Source: Bradyrhizobium symbiodeficiens (GTDB taxonomy: Bacteria > Pseudomonadota > Alphaproteobacteria > Rhizobiales > Xanthobacteraceae). Taken from it: a stretch of 64,000 bases of DNA. Of the stretch, positions 49,897 through 58,601 are shown one piece after another (position 1 is the stretch's first letter; every line of letters begins with the position of its first letter). The position numbers and the translations under genes were made by a program. The notes under the pieces were generated by a model. That model ran no database searches, was not told the DNA's origin, and worked only from the letters and a program-made list of their open reading frames with translations. The DNA lies in NCBI RefSeq assembly GCF_002266465.3, contig NZ_CP029427.2, positions 4,652,501 to 4,716,500 on the forward strand. Reading direction: 5' to 3'.

Positions 49897-50628
49897 ATGC
49901 GACTTCACGTCGTCAATCCCAACACGACCGCGTCGATGACGGCGAAGATCGCCGCTGCTGCGCGCAGCGTCGCCCTGCCCGGCACGGTGATTGACGCGCG
50001 CCAGCCGGCGATGGGTCCGGTTTCGATCGAAGGATTTTACGACGAAGCCTTCGCCGTGCCCGGCATGCTCGGCTGCATCCGCGAGGCCGACCGCGACGGT
50101 GCGAATGCCCACATCATCGCCTGCTTCGACGACACCGGCCTGGATGCCGCGCGCGCCGTCGCCAAGGCGCCGGTGGTCGGCATCGGCGAGGCCGGCTTCC
50201 ACATGGCGAGCCTGGTCGCGGCGCGCTTTGCCGTGGTGACCACGCTCGGGGTTTCCATCGTGCCGATCGAACATAATCTGCGGAAATACGGTCTTGCCGA
50301 GCGTTGCGCCCGCGTCCGCGCCGCCGACGTCCCGGTGCTTGCGCTCGAGGCACGCAACGCCGACGCGCTCGCAAAAATCTCCGCGGAGATCACGGCCGCC
50401 ATCCGCGACGACCGCGCGGAGGCGATCGTGCTCGGCTGCGCCGGCATGGCCGACCTCGCCGCCGAGCTAGCCGCCATGCACGGCCTGCCCGTGGTCGACG
50501 GCGTCACCGCGGCGGTGACGCTGGCGGAATCATTGGTGCGGCTGGGGTTGAAGACCTCGCGGCTCGGGCCGTACGCTGCGCCGCGGGCGAAACCCTATGA
50601 TGGATTGTTGTCGGGCTTTCGTCCGTAG
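49897..50628 (+). CDS. Asp/Glu/hydantoin racemase-family enzyme
   Basis: The 243-residue protein has the racemase pattern of two related halves, each with a catalytic Cys: IIACFDDTGLDAARA around residue 72 and AIVLGCAGMADLA around 182. It opens MRLHVVNPNTTASMT, as hydantoin racemase-like proteins do. It starts 5 bases after the second permease stop, so it is the last gene of the ABC operon, and the imported compound probably is its substrate (a chiral hydantoin, allantoin-like or amino acid compound). GATCGCG precedes the ATG weakly. Confidence 0.85.
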   Translation: MRLHVVNPNTTASMTAKIAAAARSVALPGTVIDARQPAMGPVSIEGFYDEAFAVPGMLGCIREADRDGANAHIIACFDDTGLDAARAVAKAPVVGIGEAGFHMASLVAARFAVVTTLGVSIVPIEHNLRKYGLAERCARVRAADVPVLALEARNADALAKISAEITAAIRDDRAEAIVLGCAGMADLAAELAAMHGLPVVDGVTAAVTLAESLVRLGLKTSRLGPYAAPRAKPYDGLLSGFRP

Positions 50629-50791
50629 GTGCAGCACCACATACCTCTGGACTGCATCAGCAGAGCTTCAGTGTGCCCGGCCGACAACAGCGCAAGCTTT
50701 TCGCGGCATCGAGTTCCACAATTGTTGTCGGGCCCGCTGCGACCTGCGAATCTGCAAAGACTTTGATTCGGGGCGCACGCGGGGGCGGAGC

Positions 50792-51595
50792 ATGGCGAGA
50801 TACTTGACTGCAAAGATTGCAGGAGCACTGGCCTGCGCCGCTGTCGCGGGTTCGGCACTGGCGGCCGACATGCCTGTGAAGGCGCCGCCGGCTGCGGCGA
50901 CGTCATGGTCGGGATTTTACGCCGGTGTTTCGATCGGCGCCCGCTGGGCTGCCAACGACTGGCAGACCAGTGACGTTTCCCCGAACTTTCCCGGCACGAT
51001 CGTCCCGACAGAGGGCACCGGCGGCGCAATCGACAGCGTCGCGGCCAGGTTCGGGGGCTATCTCGGCTACAACGCCCAAGTCTCGACATCCTGGGTCGCC
51101 GGCGTCGAGGCTGATTTCGGGTGGGCCGACAACAAGAAGACGGTGAATGCTATACCGGGCACAGCCGGGCTCTTCTTCGGCACCCCTTTAGTCGGCCTTC
51201 CATCCGGCACCGTGAAGGAAACGTGGGACGGCAGCCTGCGTGGCCGTCTCGGTTATCTCGTTGGGCCCGCCACACTGGTCTACGGCTCTGGCGGCGTCGC
51301 GTGGCAGCGCCTCGAAGTGAACGCCAATTGCACTTTGGTTCCCGGAAACCGCTTCTGCTTCGGCAGTGCTTACAATGAAACCTATGCATCGACCAGAGTC
51401 GGCTGGACCCTCGGCGGCGGTGTCGAGCACATGATTGGCGGCAATTGGCTCGCGCGCGTCGATTACCGCTATGCGGATTTCGGAACTTGGACCCAGACTT
51501 TCTTCGCCCCAGGAATCGGGTTCGACGACCGCTTCACCGCGCACGTGAAGGCCCGCACCCACACCGCAACGGTCGGCATCGCCTATAAGTTCTGA
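50792..51595 (+). CDS. Outer-membrane beta-barrel protein, Omp31/RopB type
   Basis: The 267-residue protein has a signal peptide (cleavage near ALA-AD) and then DMPVKAPPAAATSWSGFYAGVSIG, the start typical of rhizobial Omp31/RopB 8-stranded barrels. It goes on with alternating aromatic strands (GGYLGYNAQVSTSWVAGVEADFG, LRGRLGYLVGPATLVYGSGGVAW) and a terminal aromatic strand HTATVGIAYKF ending in Phe, the BAM signal. GGGGGCGGAGC before the ATG at 50792 is strong. Cell-surface, probably structural. Confidence 0.9.
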   Translation: MARYLTAKIAGALACAAVAGSALAADMPVKAPPAAATSWSGFYAGVSIGARWAANDWQTSDVSPNFPGTIVPTEGTGGAIDSVAARFGGYLGYNAQVSTSWVAGVEADFGWADNKKTVNAIPGTAGLFFGTPLVGLPSGTVKETWDGSLRGRLGYLVGPATLVYGSGGVAWQRLEVNANCTLVPGNRFCFGSAYNETYASTRVGWTLGGGVEHMIGGNWLARVDYRYADFGTWTQTFFAPGIGFDDRFTAHVKARTHTATVGIAYKF

Positions 51596-51849
51596 GGCGG
51601 AAGCACCGACTCGCGCTCCGTCGAACCAGCTCGGCTTTGCCTGCTTGGACGGGGACCTGCTGCGTACCGTTGCATCGAGATAAATCGGTAACTCGAAACC
51701 TTTTTTTGCCGAATTCCGTTCGTTCTGATGGGGCCAGCCTCTTTTTGGTCCCAATTGTTGCTGATCAGTAACACTTTCGGGACGCCCCGGCGGCTTTCGG
51801 CCTGCCGGTCTTCGCCACGCACCAAGTTTCAATTTGGGTTTAGTCAGCG

Positions 51850-52344
51850 ATGATCGATCTCGCAGCGGACACTCGGTCCAATACCCTCCTTCGTCTCGGC
51901 GCCCAGCCCATCGCGCTGACCGCCGCCGCGCTCCTGCTGCTGATTGCGGGTGCCACCTCGATCGCGATCTGGCGCGCCTATACCGGCGCGGCGCCGGAGA
52001 CCGACCGGGTCGTGGTCACGCGGCAGCTCCAGGCCCGCACCGCCCAAGCCTCTGAGCAGCTGGTCGAGAAGACCAAGGGGCTGGAGGCGACCCAGCAGGA
52101 ATCGATCGACCAGCTTCAGGTCGTGCAGGACCAGCTCCAGACCATGAAGCGACTGATGGCGGCGCAGCAGGCTGACACCAAGCGCCTGTCCGAACAGGTC
52201 GCATCACTGAACGAGTCGATCGACGGCTTGCGGCAATCGTTTGCCAGCGCACGGGCGACCGAGGTTGAAGCGCCCTCGGTTACCCGCAGGAAACCGGCGC
52301 GGCAGCGCGTCCACGCCAGCGCGCGCAAGCGCTCGGGCGGCTGA
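51850..52344 (+). CDS. Membrane-anchored coiled-coil protein, unknown function
   Basis: The 164-residue protein has one membrane helix at about 19-42 (PIALTAAALLLLIAGATSIAIW), then a coiled-coil region of about 60 residues (EQLVEKTKGLEATQQESIDQ, then QVVQDQLQTMKRLMAAQQAD and a third heptad run LSEQVASLNESIDGLRQSF), and a basic Arg/Lys-rich tail. No family is named. It is followed by a small terminator. The cytoplasmic or periplasmic side cannot be decided from this sequence. Confidence 0.7.
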   Translation: MIDLAADTRSNTLLRLGAQPIALTAAALLLLIAGATSIAIWRAYTGAAPETDRVVVTRQLQARTAQASEQLVEKTKGLEATQQESIDQLQVVQDQLQTMKRLMAAQQADTKRLSEQVASLNESIDGLRQSFASARATEVEAPSVTRRKPARQRVHASARKRSGG

Positions 52345-52345
52345 G

Positions 52346-52374
52346 CACCCGCCACGCGGGTGGAACTTTATTTT
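52346..52374 (+). terminator. Rho-independent terminator after coiled-coil protein gene
   Basis: CACCCGC (52346-52352) and GCGGGTG (52356-52362) form a 7-bp perfect stem around CAC, followed by GAACTTTATTTT. The stem starts 2 bases after the stop codon. Confidence 0.7.
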
Positions 52375-52519
52375 CGCCACTTGTGAACTGGATCACATTC
52401 GCCCGTATGATTCCGCGCGATGGTCAGCGTTACCGGATGGCGTGAGCCGATTTCAATGTCCGGGGCTGGCAAGGTCGTTGACGGTATACTGCGTCAACGG
52501 CCTTGTTTTTTGTGGGACC

Positions 52520-52879
52520 CTATTCGCAGACGTCCACGCGGCGGATCCGCCAGCCCGCGGGCGTCATGACACGCTTACGCGCGACGTAGCAGCCGCCATA
52601 CCCGTCGTTATAGTCGCCGTAGCCGGTACGATAATAGTAGGGGCTGCCGTAATAAGGGTAGCCGTAGCCGTAATAGCCACCGTAGTAGCCGGCGCCGGCG
52701 ATACCTGCCCCGATCGCAACTCCGGGCCAGAAGCCGCCGCCGTGCCAGTGGCCGCCGTGGCCCCAGCCGCCGCCGTGACCCCAGCCGCCATGCCCGAATC
52801 CCCTGGCGTGGGCCACCTGCGGTGCCGACAGCCCGACCACTGCAACGGCCAGCGCCGCCATCATCATCCTGCGTAACAT
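52520..52879 (-). CDS. Secreted Gly/Tyr/His-rich protein
   Basis: The 119-residue protein has a signal peptide (MLRRMMMAALAVAVVGLSAPQVAHA), then 35 residues rich in Gly-His-Trp, a Gly/Ala hydrophobic turn (FWPGVAIGAGIAG), and a Tyr/Gly-rich section ending with two Cys (GGCYVARKR...RRVDVCE). Similar small Gly-Tyr-rich cell-surface proteins are frequent in rhizobia; their role is unknown. AGGAGGATCGA-type sequence precedes the start; ATG at 52879 and GTG at 52882 are both possible. Confidence 0.7.
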   Translation of the reverse strand: MLRRMMMAALAVAVVGLSAPQVAHARGFGHGGWGHGGGWGHGGHWHGGGFWPGVAIGAGIAGAGYYGGYYGYGYPYYGSPYYYRTGYGDYNDGYGGCYVARKRVMTPAGWRIRRVDVCE

Positions 52880-52981
52880 CACTCGATCCTCCGCGTGGAC
52901 ACTCCACGCTTCAAAGCGGGATCAAGCTAACGTCACTTGAGCATTCCGGACAGCCACGCTGTCTCACTTCCGCGCGAGCGT

Positions 52982-53299
52982 TCAGCACCCGCGGCAGATG
53001 CTCTTGAGCTTCTTGTCGAGGAGCTTGTTCTCGGCATTGACCGCGGCATCGGTACCGCCGCCTGAGCCGGTGCCAGTCGTGACTCCGGAGCCCGCGCCGG
53101 ATGACTGAGCCGTGCCCAGGCTGTTGGTGCCGGGCGGCGGAGCCGGCGAGTTGGCGACGCCTCCGCCCGGTCCCGCCGGACCTCCGGTCGATCCGGCAGA
53201 ACCGCCGCTCGCCTGCGCGAACGCGACGGCCGGCATCGCCGCGAGGGCAAAGATCACCATCATGGTCTTGAGTGAGACGGTTGCGGGCGATGCGGCCAT
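52982..53299 (-). CDS. Small secreted Gly/Ser-rich protein
   Basis: The 105-residue protein has a signal peptide (about 1-28, AFA-QA), then a low-complexity Gly/Ser/Pro/Thr section of about 50 residues, and ends with a short helix (AENKLLDKKLKSICRGC) carrying two Cys. No family is recognised. The neighbouring leftward gene also encodes a small secreted protein; 102 bp separate them. Confidence 0.6.
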   Translation of the reverse strand: MAASPATVSLKTMMVIFALAAMPAVAFAQASGGSAGSTGGPAGPGGGVANSPAPPPGTNSLGTAQSSGAGSGVTTGTGSGGGTDAAVNAENKLLDKKLKSICRGC

Positions 53300-53440
53300 G
53301 AGAAGTCTCCTTTCGCGGTCAACCGCCGCGGCGAAGACCGGTTCCGGAACAAATGCCGTGAGATCAGCTTGAATCAGGGGCGTGCGCCACGCGCAAGCTC
53401 ATCACGGCGACCTCCAACCAATAGGAAAGGCAAAGTCACG

Positions 53441-53605
53441 ATGACCGATCGCGACCCTTTTGCAGAAGGCGAACGCGCCGCGCGCCAAAACATTCCCGCT
53501 GAAGCAAATCCTTATTCAGACGGCAGCGACGAATACGCGTTGTGGTCGGCGGGCCATGAGAAGATCGCGAGCGCTATGGAGGCAAGCGAGTCCGAAGGCA
53601 TTTAG
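53441..53605 (+). CDS. Rmf-like small protein (ribosome modulation factor-type)
   Basis: The 54-residue protein reads MTDRDPFAEGERAARQNIPAEANPY then LWSAGHEKIASAMEA. The pattern 'DPF.EG..AA..NIP..ANPY....... LW..GH' is the one found in the short Rmf/CrpP-like proteins common in rhizobia, in which the 'G..A...G....P...P....W..G' spacing resembles E. coli RMF. The role in ribosome hibernation is by analogy. TAGGAAAGG lies somewhat far upstream. Its last 4 bases overlap the convergent carbonic anhydrase gene. Confidence 0.75.
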   Translation: MTDRDPFAEGERAARQNIPAEANPYSDGSDEYALWSAGHEKIASAMEASESEGI

Positions 53606-54132
53606 CCAATCTGCTTCAGGCCCTTCTTGAAGCGCGGACCGTTGGCGACATAGAACTTCGCCGCACTTCCCATCTTCTGCACCTGGGCGTCGTCGAGCGT
53701 GCGGATCACGCGCGCCGGTGAGCCGATGATCAGGGAACGTTCGGGAAATTCCTTGCCCTCGGTGATGACGGAGCCGGCTCCGACGATGCTGTTGCGGCCG
53801 ATCTTCGCGCCGTTCATCACGATCGAGCCCATGCCGATCAGCGCGCCCTCCCCGACGGTGCAGCCGTGCAGGATGACGTTGTGGCCGACCGTGCAGTTGT
53901 TTCCGATGACCAGCGGAAAGCCGAGATCGGTGTGGCAGGTCGAGCCGTCCTGGACATTGGCGCCCTCGCCGATCTCGATCCATTCATTGTCGCCGCGCAG
54001 CACCGCGCCGAACCAGACGCTGGCACCAGGCTTCAGGCGCACGCGGCCGATGACCGTGGCGGTGTCCGCGATGAAATAATTGCCGTCGGCGGGAAGGTCG
54101 GGCGCCTGCCCGTCGAGCTCGTAGATCGCCAT
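53602..54132 (-). CDS. Gamma-class carbonic anhydrase family protein
   Basis: The 176-residue protein is a left-handed beta-helix with hexapeptide repeats and the three metal-ligand His residues of gamma carbonic anhydrases at 67 (CHTD), 84 and 89 (VGHNVILHG). Related PaaY/YrdA proteins bind zinc or iron in trimers; activity ranges from carbonic anhydrase to thioesterase. The start ATG at 54132 (MAIYELDGQAP) matches the family. The gene is convergent with the Rmf-like gene with a 4-bp overlap. Confidence 0.93.
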   Translation of the reverse strand: MAIYELDGQAPDLPADGNYFIADTATVIGRVRLKPGASVWFGAVLRGDNEWIEIGEGANVQDGSTCHTDLGFPLVIGNNCTVGHNVILHGCTVGEGALIGMGSIVMNGAKIGRNSIVGAGSVITEGKEFPERSLIIGSPARVIRTLDDAQVQKMGSAAKFYVANGPRFKKGLKQIG

Positions 54133-54219
54133 GGAAGTCTCCTGTCGCGTTGGCCACAGGAATAGCGAAACGGCAGCCGCGACGCAAAGGCCGCGCCGGC
54201 GGAGCTCAATGCGCGGGCG

Positions 54220-54549
54220 TCAGCCCAGAACGCCGGCGGCGCGCAGCGTCATCAGGAAGAAGGTGCCGCTCATCATGCTCCAGAAGCCGGCGATGAGGGT
54301 CGCCATCATCACGAATTCGGCACGGCGGCTTTCCACCCGCATGCCGCGCAGCGTGTTGCGCATGATGATGAAGGGTGCGGCGAACACCAGGAACGGCACC
54401 GCAGCGAAGGTCTTCGGCGCCACGCCGTCCTGCAACAGGCCGAAGCCGGCGGGCCGCTGCGCCAGCGCCTGGTATCCGTTCACGAGCGCACCCGCGAGCG
54501 CGAAGCCAATGCAGATCGAGAAGAAGGTGTTGAAAGCTTCAGGTGTCAT
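54220..54549 (-). CDS. Small four-helix membrane protein, unknown function
   Basis: The 109-residue protein has three or four membrane segments (IGFALAGALVNGYQAL, FAAVPFLVFAAPFIIM, FVMMATLIAGFWSMMSGTFFLM). Arg-rich loops between segments 2 and 3 suggest a cytoplasmic face there. I associate the pattern with an uncharacterised alphaproteobacterial family; no function can be given. The start ATG at 54549 begins MTPEAFNTFFSICIGF. It is 88 bp upstream of the carbonic anhydrase gene on the same strand. Confidence 0.65.
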   Translation of the reverse strand: MTPEAFNTFFSICIGFALAGALVNGYQALAQRPAGFGLLQDGVAPKTFAAVPFLVFAAPFIIMRNTLRGMRVESRRAEFVMMATLIAGFWSMMSGTFFLMTLRAAGVLG

Positions 54550-54772
54550 CGGAACGGTCCGCCCTTACGCAACGCCGGAGCATTCCTGTGACAAATGGCG
54601 CCGGTTAACGCTACATTATCCTTAAGGGAAGGTTAACGCCGCCGTCCCGTCCACGCAGGGCCGTCCCCGCCCCTTGCGGCCGGGAACGCTGCGCGAAACC
54701 GCCGCCGCATGGCATATTCGCCGCTGATTCGTCGGCCACCGGCCGACTTCCGGCTCGACCTCGCGCAAGCTC

Positions 54773-55480
54773 ATGACAGTGTTTTCGGCAGCTCCCCATA
54801 GGTCCCCCCGCACGCGCGTCTGGGCGCATGCCGTCCCGATCGTGCTCGGCGGCATTGCTGCGGTCTGCGCGGTCGCGCTCGTCGCCTATCTGTTGTGGCC
54901 GACCTGGGGCACCCGCGGCGTGGACGCCCCGGACAAGCTGCCGGTGAGCGTCGGCGGCACGCTATTCAACCTGCCGGTGACGGCGATCCGCATGAAGATC
55001 CAGCGCCACTCCGGGCCGCAGGAGCGCATCGATCTCGACTTCGTCTATCCGTCGCTCGAGCCGCCCAGCGCTCCGAAGCACGTCACCGCCGACACGGTGG
55101 AAGCGGCGGTGCAATCGATCGACCGCATCTTCCTGTCGATCGCAGCCCATCACGATGCGCTCTCGCCCGAGCAGCGGGCAGCCACGATCTATCCGCGCTA
55201 TCTCGACCAGGCCGCGGCGACGCCCGCGGATGGCCTGACGATGCGGATGTTCCGCGCCGACACGCCCTACGGCAGCGAAGACTTCTATTCCGCTGCAAGC
55301 CCGGCGCTGACCGCGCGCTGCACCCGCGATGCGGCCACCCCGGGCATGTGCCTGTCCGAGCGCCGGGTCGGCGGCGCCGACCTCACCTTCCGCTATCCGC
55401 GGAGCTGGCTGTCGCGGTGGCACGATGTGGCGGAGGCGATGGACAGGCTGACGGCGCAGCTGCGCGGACCGAAGGGGTGA
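54773..55480 (+). CDS. Membrane-anchored protein, unknown function
   Basis: The 235-residue protein has one membrane helix at about 20-45 (PIVLGGIAAVCAVALVAYLLW) and a periplasmic-looking domain of about 185 residues. That domain contains FNLPVTAIRMKIQRHSG, RIDLDFVYPSLEPP, YGSEDFYSAASPALTARCTRD and MCLSERRVGGADLTFRYPRSWLSRW, with two Cys that could pair. No family is recognised. The N-terminal tail is short and basic. It ends before an REP-type repeat. Confidence 0.7.
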   Translation: MTVFSAAPHRSPRTRVWAHAVPIVLGGIAAVCAVALVAYLLWPTWGTRGVDAPDKLPVSVGGTLFNLPVTAIRMKIQRHSGPQERIDLDFVYPSLEPPSAPKHVTADTVEAAVQSIDRIFLSIAAHHDALSPEQRAATIYPRYLDQAAATPADGLTMRMFRADTPYGSEDFYSAASPALTARCTRDAATPGMCLSERRVGGADLTFRYPRSWLSRWHDVAEAMDRLTAQLRGPKG

Positions 55481-55625
55481 GCGGGGCCCGTTCGGCACAG
55501 GTCCGAAGTAAAAACTGCGAAAACAACCCCATGCACAGTAGCCAAGCGGCTGTGATTGTTCGTATTTTTCGAAGTCGAATTTCAGCGCTTTGATGTCGTC
55601 ATGGGGCAGTTGTGAAGCTGCTGTT

Positions 55626-55706
55626 CGTCATTGCGAGCGCAGCGAAGCAATCGAGAATCCCTCCGCGGAAAGATTCCTGGATTGCTTCGCTGCGCTCGCA
55701 ATGACG
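55626..55706. repeat. REP-type palindromic repeat ('cgtcattgcgagcgcagc' family)
   Basis: A perfect 26-bp inverted repeat: the left arm at 55626-55651 begins CGTCATTGCGAGCGCAGC and the right arm at 55681-55706 is its exact reverse complement. It lies between two convergent genes, close to the DUF3126 stop codon, and belongs to a second repeat family that differs from the three 'tagcccggatgagc' copies. Confidence 0.9.
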
Positions 55707-55716
55707 GAGGAGAGAC

Positions 55717-55935
55717 TTACTCCTGATCGACCAGATCGTCCTCTAGGATCGCCATCTGGAACTGGAACGAGCGATCGTCGTCCTCGTCGTCGACGAAGAG
55801 CACGCCGATGAATTCCTCGCCGATATAGACTTCGGCGGAATCGTCCTTCTTCGGCCGCGGCACGACGCGGATCTTGGGATTGCCGAATACGCGCTTCAAA
55901 TACGCATCGAGCTTTCTGACTTCTTTGACGTCCAC
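55717..55935 (-). CDS. DUF3126 family protein
   Basis: The 72-residue protein reads MDVKEVRKLDAYLKRVFGNP, then RVVPRPKKDDSAEVYIGEEFIGVLFVDDEDDDRSFQFQMAILEDDL, the characteristic sequence of DUF3126. It is a small alphaproteobacterial cytoplasmic protein, often near cysE, as here. Function unknown. The ATG at 55935 starts the conserved block. Confidence 0.92.
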   Translation of the reverse strand: MDVKEVRKLDAYLKRVFGNPKIRVVPRPKKDDSAEVYIGEEFIGVLFVDDEDDDRSFQFQMAILEDDLVDQE

Positions 55936-56057
55936 GGCAAGTCTCCGATCGAAAATGGTCGGCGGGTTTTAGGACGAGACGCGACGAACCGCCAGCATGA
56001 ATTGCCAAACAATTTGGGGACGAAAAGGGCTGGAGAATCCGGCCCTTGCACGCGAGC

Positions 56058-56900
56058 TCAAAGCCCCGTCGCGTTGATCATCTGATCCATCGTGCGCGAC
56101 GGCTCTGCACAGCCGGCCTCGCCGACGATTTTGGCAGGCACGCCCGCGACGGTGACGTTGTGCGGCACGGGCTTGACCACGACCGAGCCGGCGGCGATGC
56201 GCGCGCAATGGCCGATCTCGATGTTGCCGAGGATTTTTGCGCCGGCGCCGATCAGGACGCCATGGCGGATCTTCGGATGACGGTCCTCGTTCTCCTTGCC
56301 GGTGCCGCCGAGCGTGACGCCGTGCAGGATCGAGACGTCGTCCTCGATCACCGCCGTCTCGCCGCAGACGAAGCCGGTGGCGTGGTCGAGGAAGATGCCG
56401 CGGCCGATGCGTGCGGCGGGATTGATGTCGGTCTGGAACACCGCGGAGGCGCGGCTCTGCAGATAATACGCGAAATCCTTGCGGCCCTTCAGCCAGAGCC
56501 AGTGCGCCAGGCGATGGGTCTGGATGGCGTGAAAGCCCTTGAAGTAGAGCAAGGGATCGATGAAGCGCGAGGTCGCGGGATCGCGGTCGTAGACCGCAAC
56601 GAGATCGGCGCGGAAGGCGTTGCCGAGATCGGGATCGTCGCGCAGCGCCTCGCCATAGGTCTGGCGCACGAGGTCACCCGACAGCGCGGAGTGATCGAGC
56701 CGGTCGGCAACGCGGTGGATCACCGAATCTTCCAGGCGGCTGTGATGCAGCACCGTCGAATAGATGAAGGTCGCAAGCTCGGGCTCGCGACGGACGATGT
56801 CCTCCGCTTCGCCCCGGATCCGCTCCCAGATCGGATCGAGCGATGCGAGCTTTCCTCCCGGATTGACCTGATGCACTGTCATGGATTTGCTCTTTGGCAT
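56058..56900 (-). CDS. cysE: Serine O-acetyltransferase
   Basis: The 280-residue protein has the SAT architecture: an N-terminal helical domain (IWERIRGEAEDIVRREPELATFIYSTVLHHS) and a left-handed beta-helix with hexapeptide repeats, including AARIGRGIFLDHATGFVCGETAVIEDD (catalytic Asp-His) and VTLGGTG. It makes O-acetylserine for cysteine synthesis and would form the CysK complex through its C-terminal end, which here is TMDQMINATGL with terminal Ile lacking. The ATG at 56900 (MPKSKS) or 56882 (MTVHQV) is the start; the longer frame to 57065 is not credible. Confidence 0.93.
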   Translation of the reverse strand: MPKSKSMTVHQVNPGGKLASLDPIWERIRGEAEDIVRREPELATFIYSTVLHHSRLEDSVIHRVADRLDHSALSGDLVRQTYGEALRDDPDLGNAFRADLVAVYDRDPATSRFIDPLLYFKGFHAIQTHRLAHWLWLKGRKDFAYYLQSRASAVFQTDINPAARIGRGIFLDHATGFVCGETAVIEDDVSILHGVTLGGTGKENEDRHPKIRHGVLIGAGAKILGNIEIGHCARIAAGSVVVKPVPHNVTVAGVPAKIVGEAGCAEPSRTMDQMINATGL

Positions 56901-57143
56901 TTGCTCGTCGAATGGGCTCGTCTTGCCCGTTCTATAGCATAGTTTAGGCGACGACGTCCTGACCGGCTTGCCTGAGAGTGAACAGCGTCTTGCCTCGCAA
57001 AAGCACGACAAGACGTTGAAACACAACAGTTTCTTTCGAAGCCCCAAGCAACGAGGTCGGCTCAAAGTGGTCAGAGTTTTGCCAAATTCAAGCCGGGCGG
57101 CATCAAACTATTGGTGAATTCTCCGCCAACCGTTATTGCGGGC

Positions 57144-58532
57144 ATGGTTCCAGAGCGAGGACGGGGAGCGAGTTTGAGCATCACCACCGATCAATTGCGC
57201 GCGCGCGCCGCGGGTACGTTTTGGCTGCGCGTGGCGGCGGTGGCCCTGCCCCTCCTGATGATCGCGCCGGCGTTCTGGAACGGCTATCCGCTGCTGCAAT
57301 GGGATACCGGCGGCTATCTGGCGCGCTGGTACGAGGGCTATCTCGTCCCCAGCCGCTCCACCGTGTTCGGCCTCTATCTGCACTATGGCGAGAGCTTCGG
57401 TTTCTGGATCAACCTCGCGGCCCAGTCGCTGGCGACGCTGTGGCTGCTGCAGCTCACCCTGCGCGTGCTTGGATTGATGCAGACCTTTCGCTTCGTCGCG
57501 ATCAGCCTTGGCCTGATCGCGTCGACGGCCCTGCCCTGGCTTGCGAGCATGCTGCTCACCGACATCTTTGCAGGTCTCTCGGTGCTGTCGCTGTTCCTGC
57601 TGATCGTCGGCGCAGGCCGCACCTCGCCGCTCGAAAAGATCGCGCTGTTCGTCTTCACCGCCTTTGCCGCGGCGACCCACAGCGCCACGCTCGGCGTGCT
57701 GCTCGGCCTTTGCGTCGCGGGCTGGATGGCACGGCCGTTTCTGAAGGAGCGCCTGCCGCTGGCCGGATTGGCGCAAGCCAGCCTCACCATCGTTGCGGGT
57801 GGCCTGATGCTGGTCTCGGCGAATTATGCGCTGTCCGGCAAGGCGGCGTGGACGCCCGGCGGATACGGCGTCGCCTTCGGCCGCATGATGCAGGACGGCA
57901 TCGTCGCGCGCTATCTCAACGACCATTGCCCGCGCGAGCGCTACAAGCTGTGTCCGTATCGCAATGAACTGCCGGCGACCGCCGACGAGTTCCTGTGGGG
58001 CAAGAGCATGTTCAACACGCTCGGCCGCTTCGAAGGCATGAACGACGAGATGGGCTACATCGTCGTGCAGTCGCTGAAGGATTATCCGGCCTGGCAGGCC
58101 GGCGCGGCGCTGCGGGCGATGGGCCAGCAATTGCTGCATGTCGCGACCGGCGAAGGCACCAATGGCTGGATCCCGCACACCTACGGCATCATCGAGCGCT
58201 ACGTGCCTTCGCAGGTCGCACCGATGCGCGCGGCGCGCCAGCAGCACTGGGGCATCAATTTCGATGACGTCAACTGGCTGCATGTCCCCGTGGCGCTGGC
58301 CTCGATGCTGGCGCTGGTCGCGCTGCTCGCGCATGCACTGGCGAACCGCCGGCTGGACGATTTGACGCTGCTGGCAGCGACCGTGACGCTGGCCTTGCTC
58401 GGCAACGCCTTCATCTGCGGCGTGATCTCGGGCCCGCACGACCGCTACGGCGCAAGGATGGTGTGGGTTGCGACCTTCGTGGTGCTGATGGCGCTGGCGC
58501 GGCGGTTTGGGGACGACGCCAAGGCGCGATGA
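57144..58532 (+). CDS. Multi-pass membrane protein, possible GT-C-like
   Basis: From the ATG at 57144 the protein is 462 residues and has about ten membrane segments. Between TM1 and TM2 is LLQWDTGGYLARWYEGYLVPSRS, with a conserved-looking Asp-Thr-Gly-Gly, and a big hydrophilic loop lies near residues 265-345 (NDHCPRERYKLCPYRNELPA). The first-loop Asp resembles GT-C-type glycosyltransferase folds, but that is only a layout similarity. A TTG at 57174, with GGGGAGCGAGT upstream, is an equally good start. It is divergent from cysE and convergent with the DUF1330-like gene; the substrate is unknown. Confidence 0.6.
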   Translation: MVPERGRGASLSITTDQLRARAAGTFWLRVAAVALPLLMIAPAFWNGYPLLQWDTGGYLARWYEGYLVPSRSTVFGLYLHYGESFGFWINLAAQSLATLWLLQLTLRVLGLMQTFRFVAISLGLIASTALPWLASMLLTDIFAGLSVLSLFLLIVGAGRTSPLEKIALFVFTAFAAATHSATLGVLLGLCVAGWMARPFLKERLPLAGLAQASLTIVAGGLMLVSANYALSGKAAWTPGGYGVAFGRMMQDGIVARYLNDHCPRERYKLCPYRNELPATADEFLWGKSMFNTLGRFEGMNDEMGYIVVQSLKDYPAWQAGAALRAMGQQLLHVATGEGTNGWIPHTYGIIERYVPSQVAPMRAARQQHWGINFDDVNWLHVPVALASMLALVALLAHALANRRLDDLTLLAATVTLALLGNAFICGVISGPHDRYGARMVWVATFVVLMALARRFGDDAKAR

Positions 58533-58601
58533 GATTGGAGTGAAGCGTCCTCGCGCTTGGCTTCGTCCAGGCAGCGAGCGCATTCATTCGCCTCCATGTG
58601 T

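Noticed and set aside
51583..51825. Leftward 80-codon frame after the outer-membrane protein gene
   Set aside because: No start signal, no hydrophobic or domain pattern; it looks like intergenic sequence.
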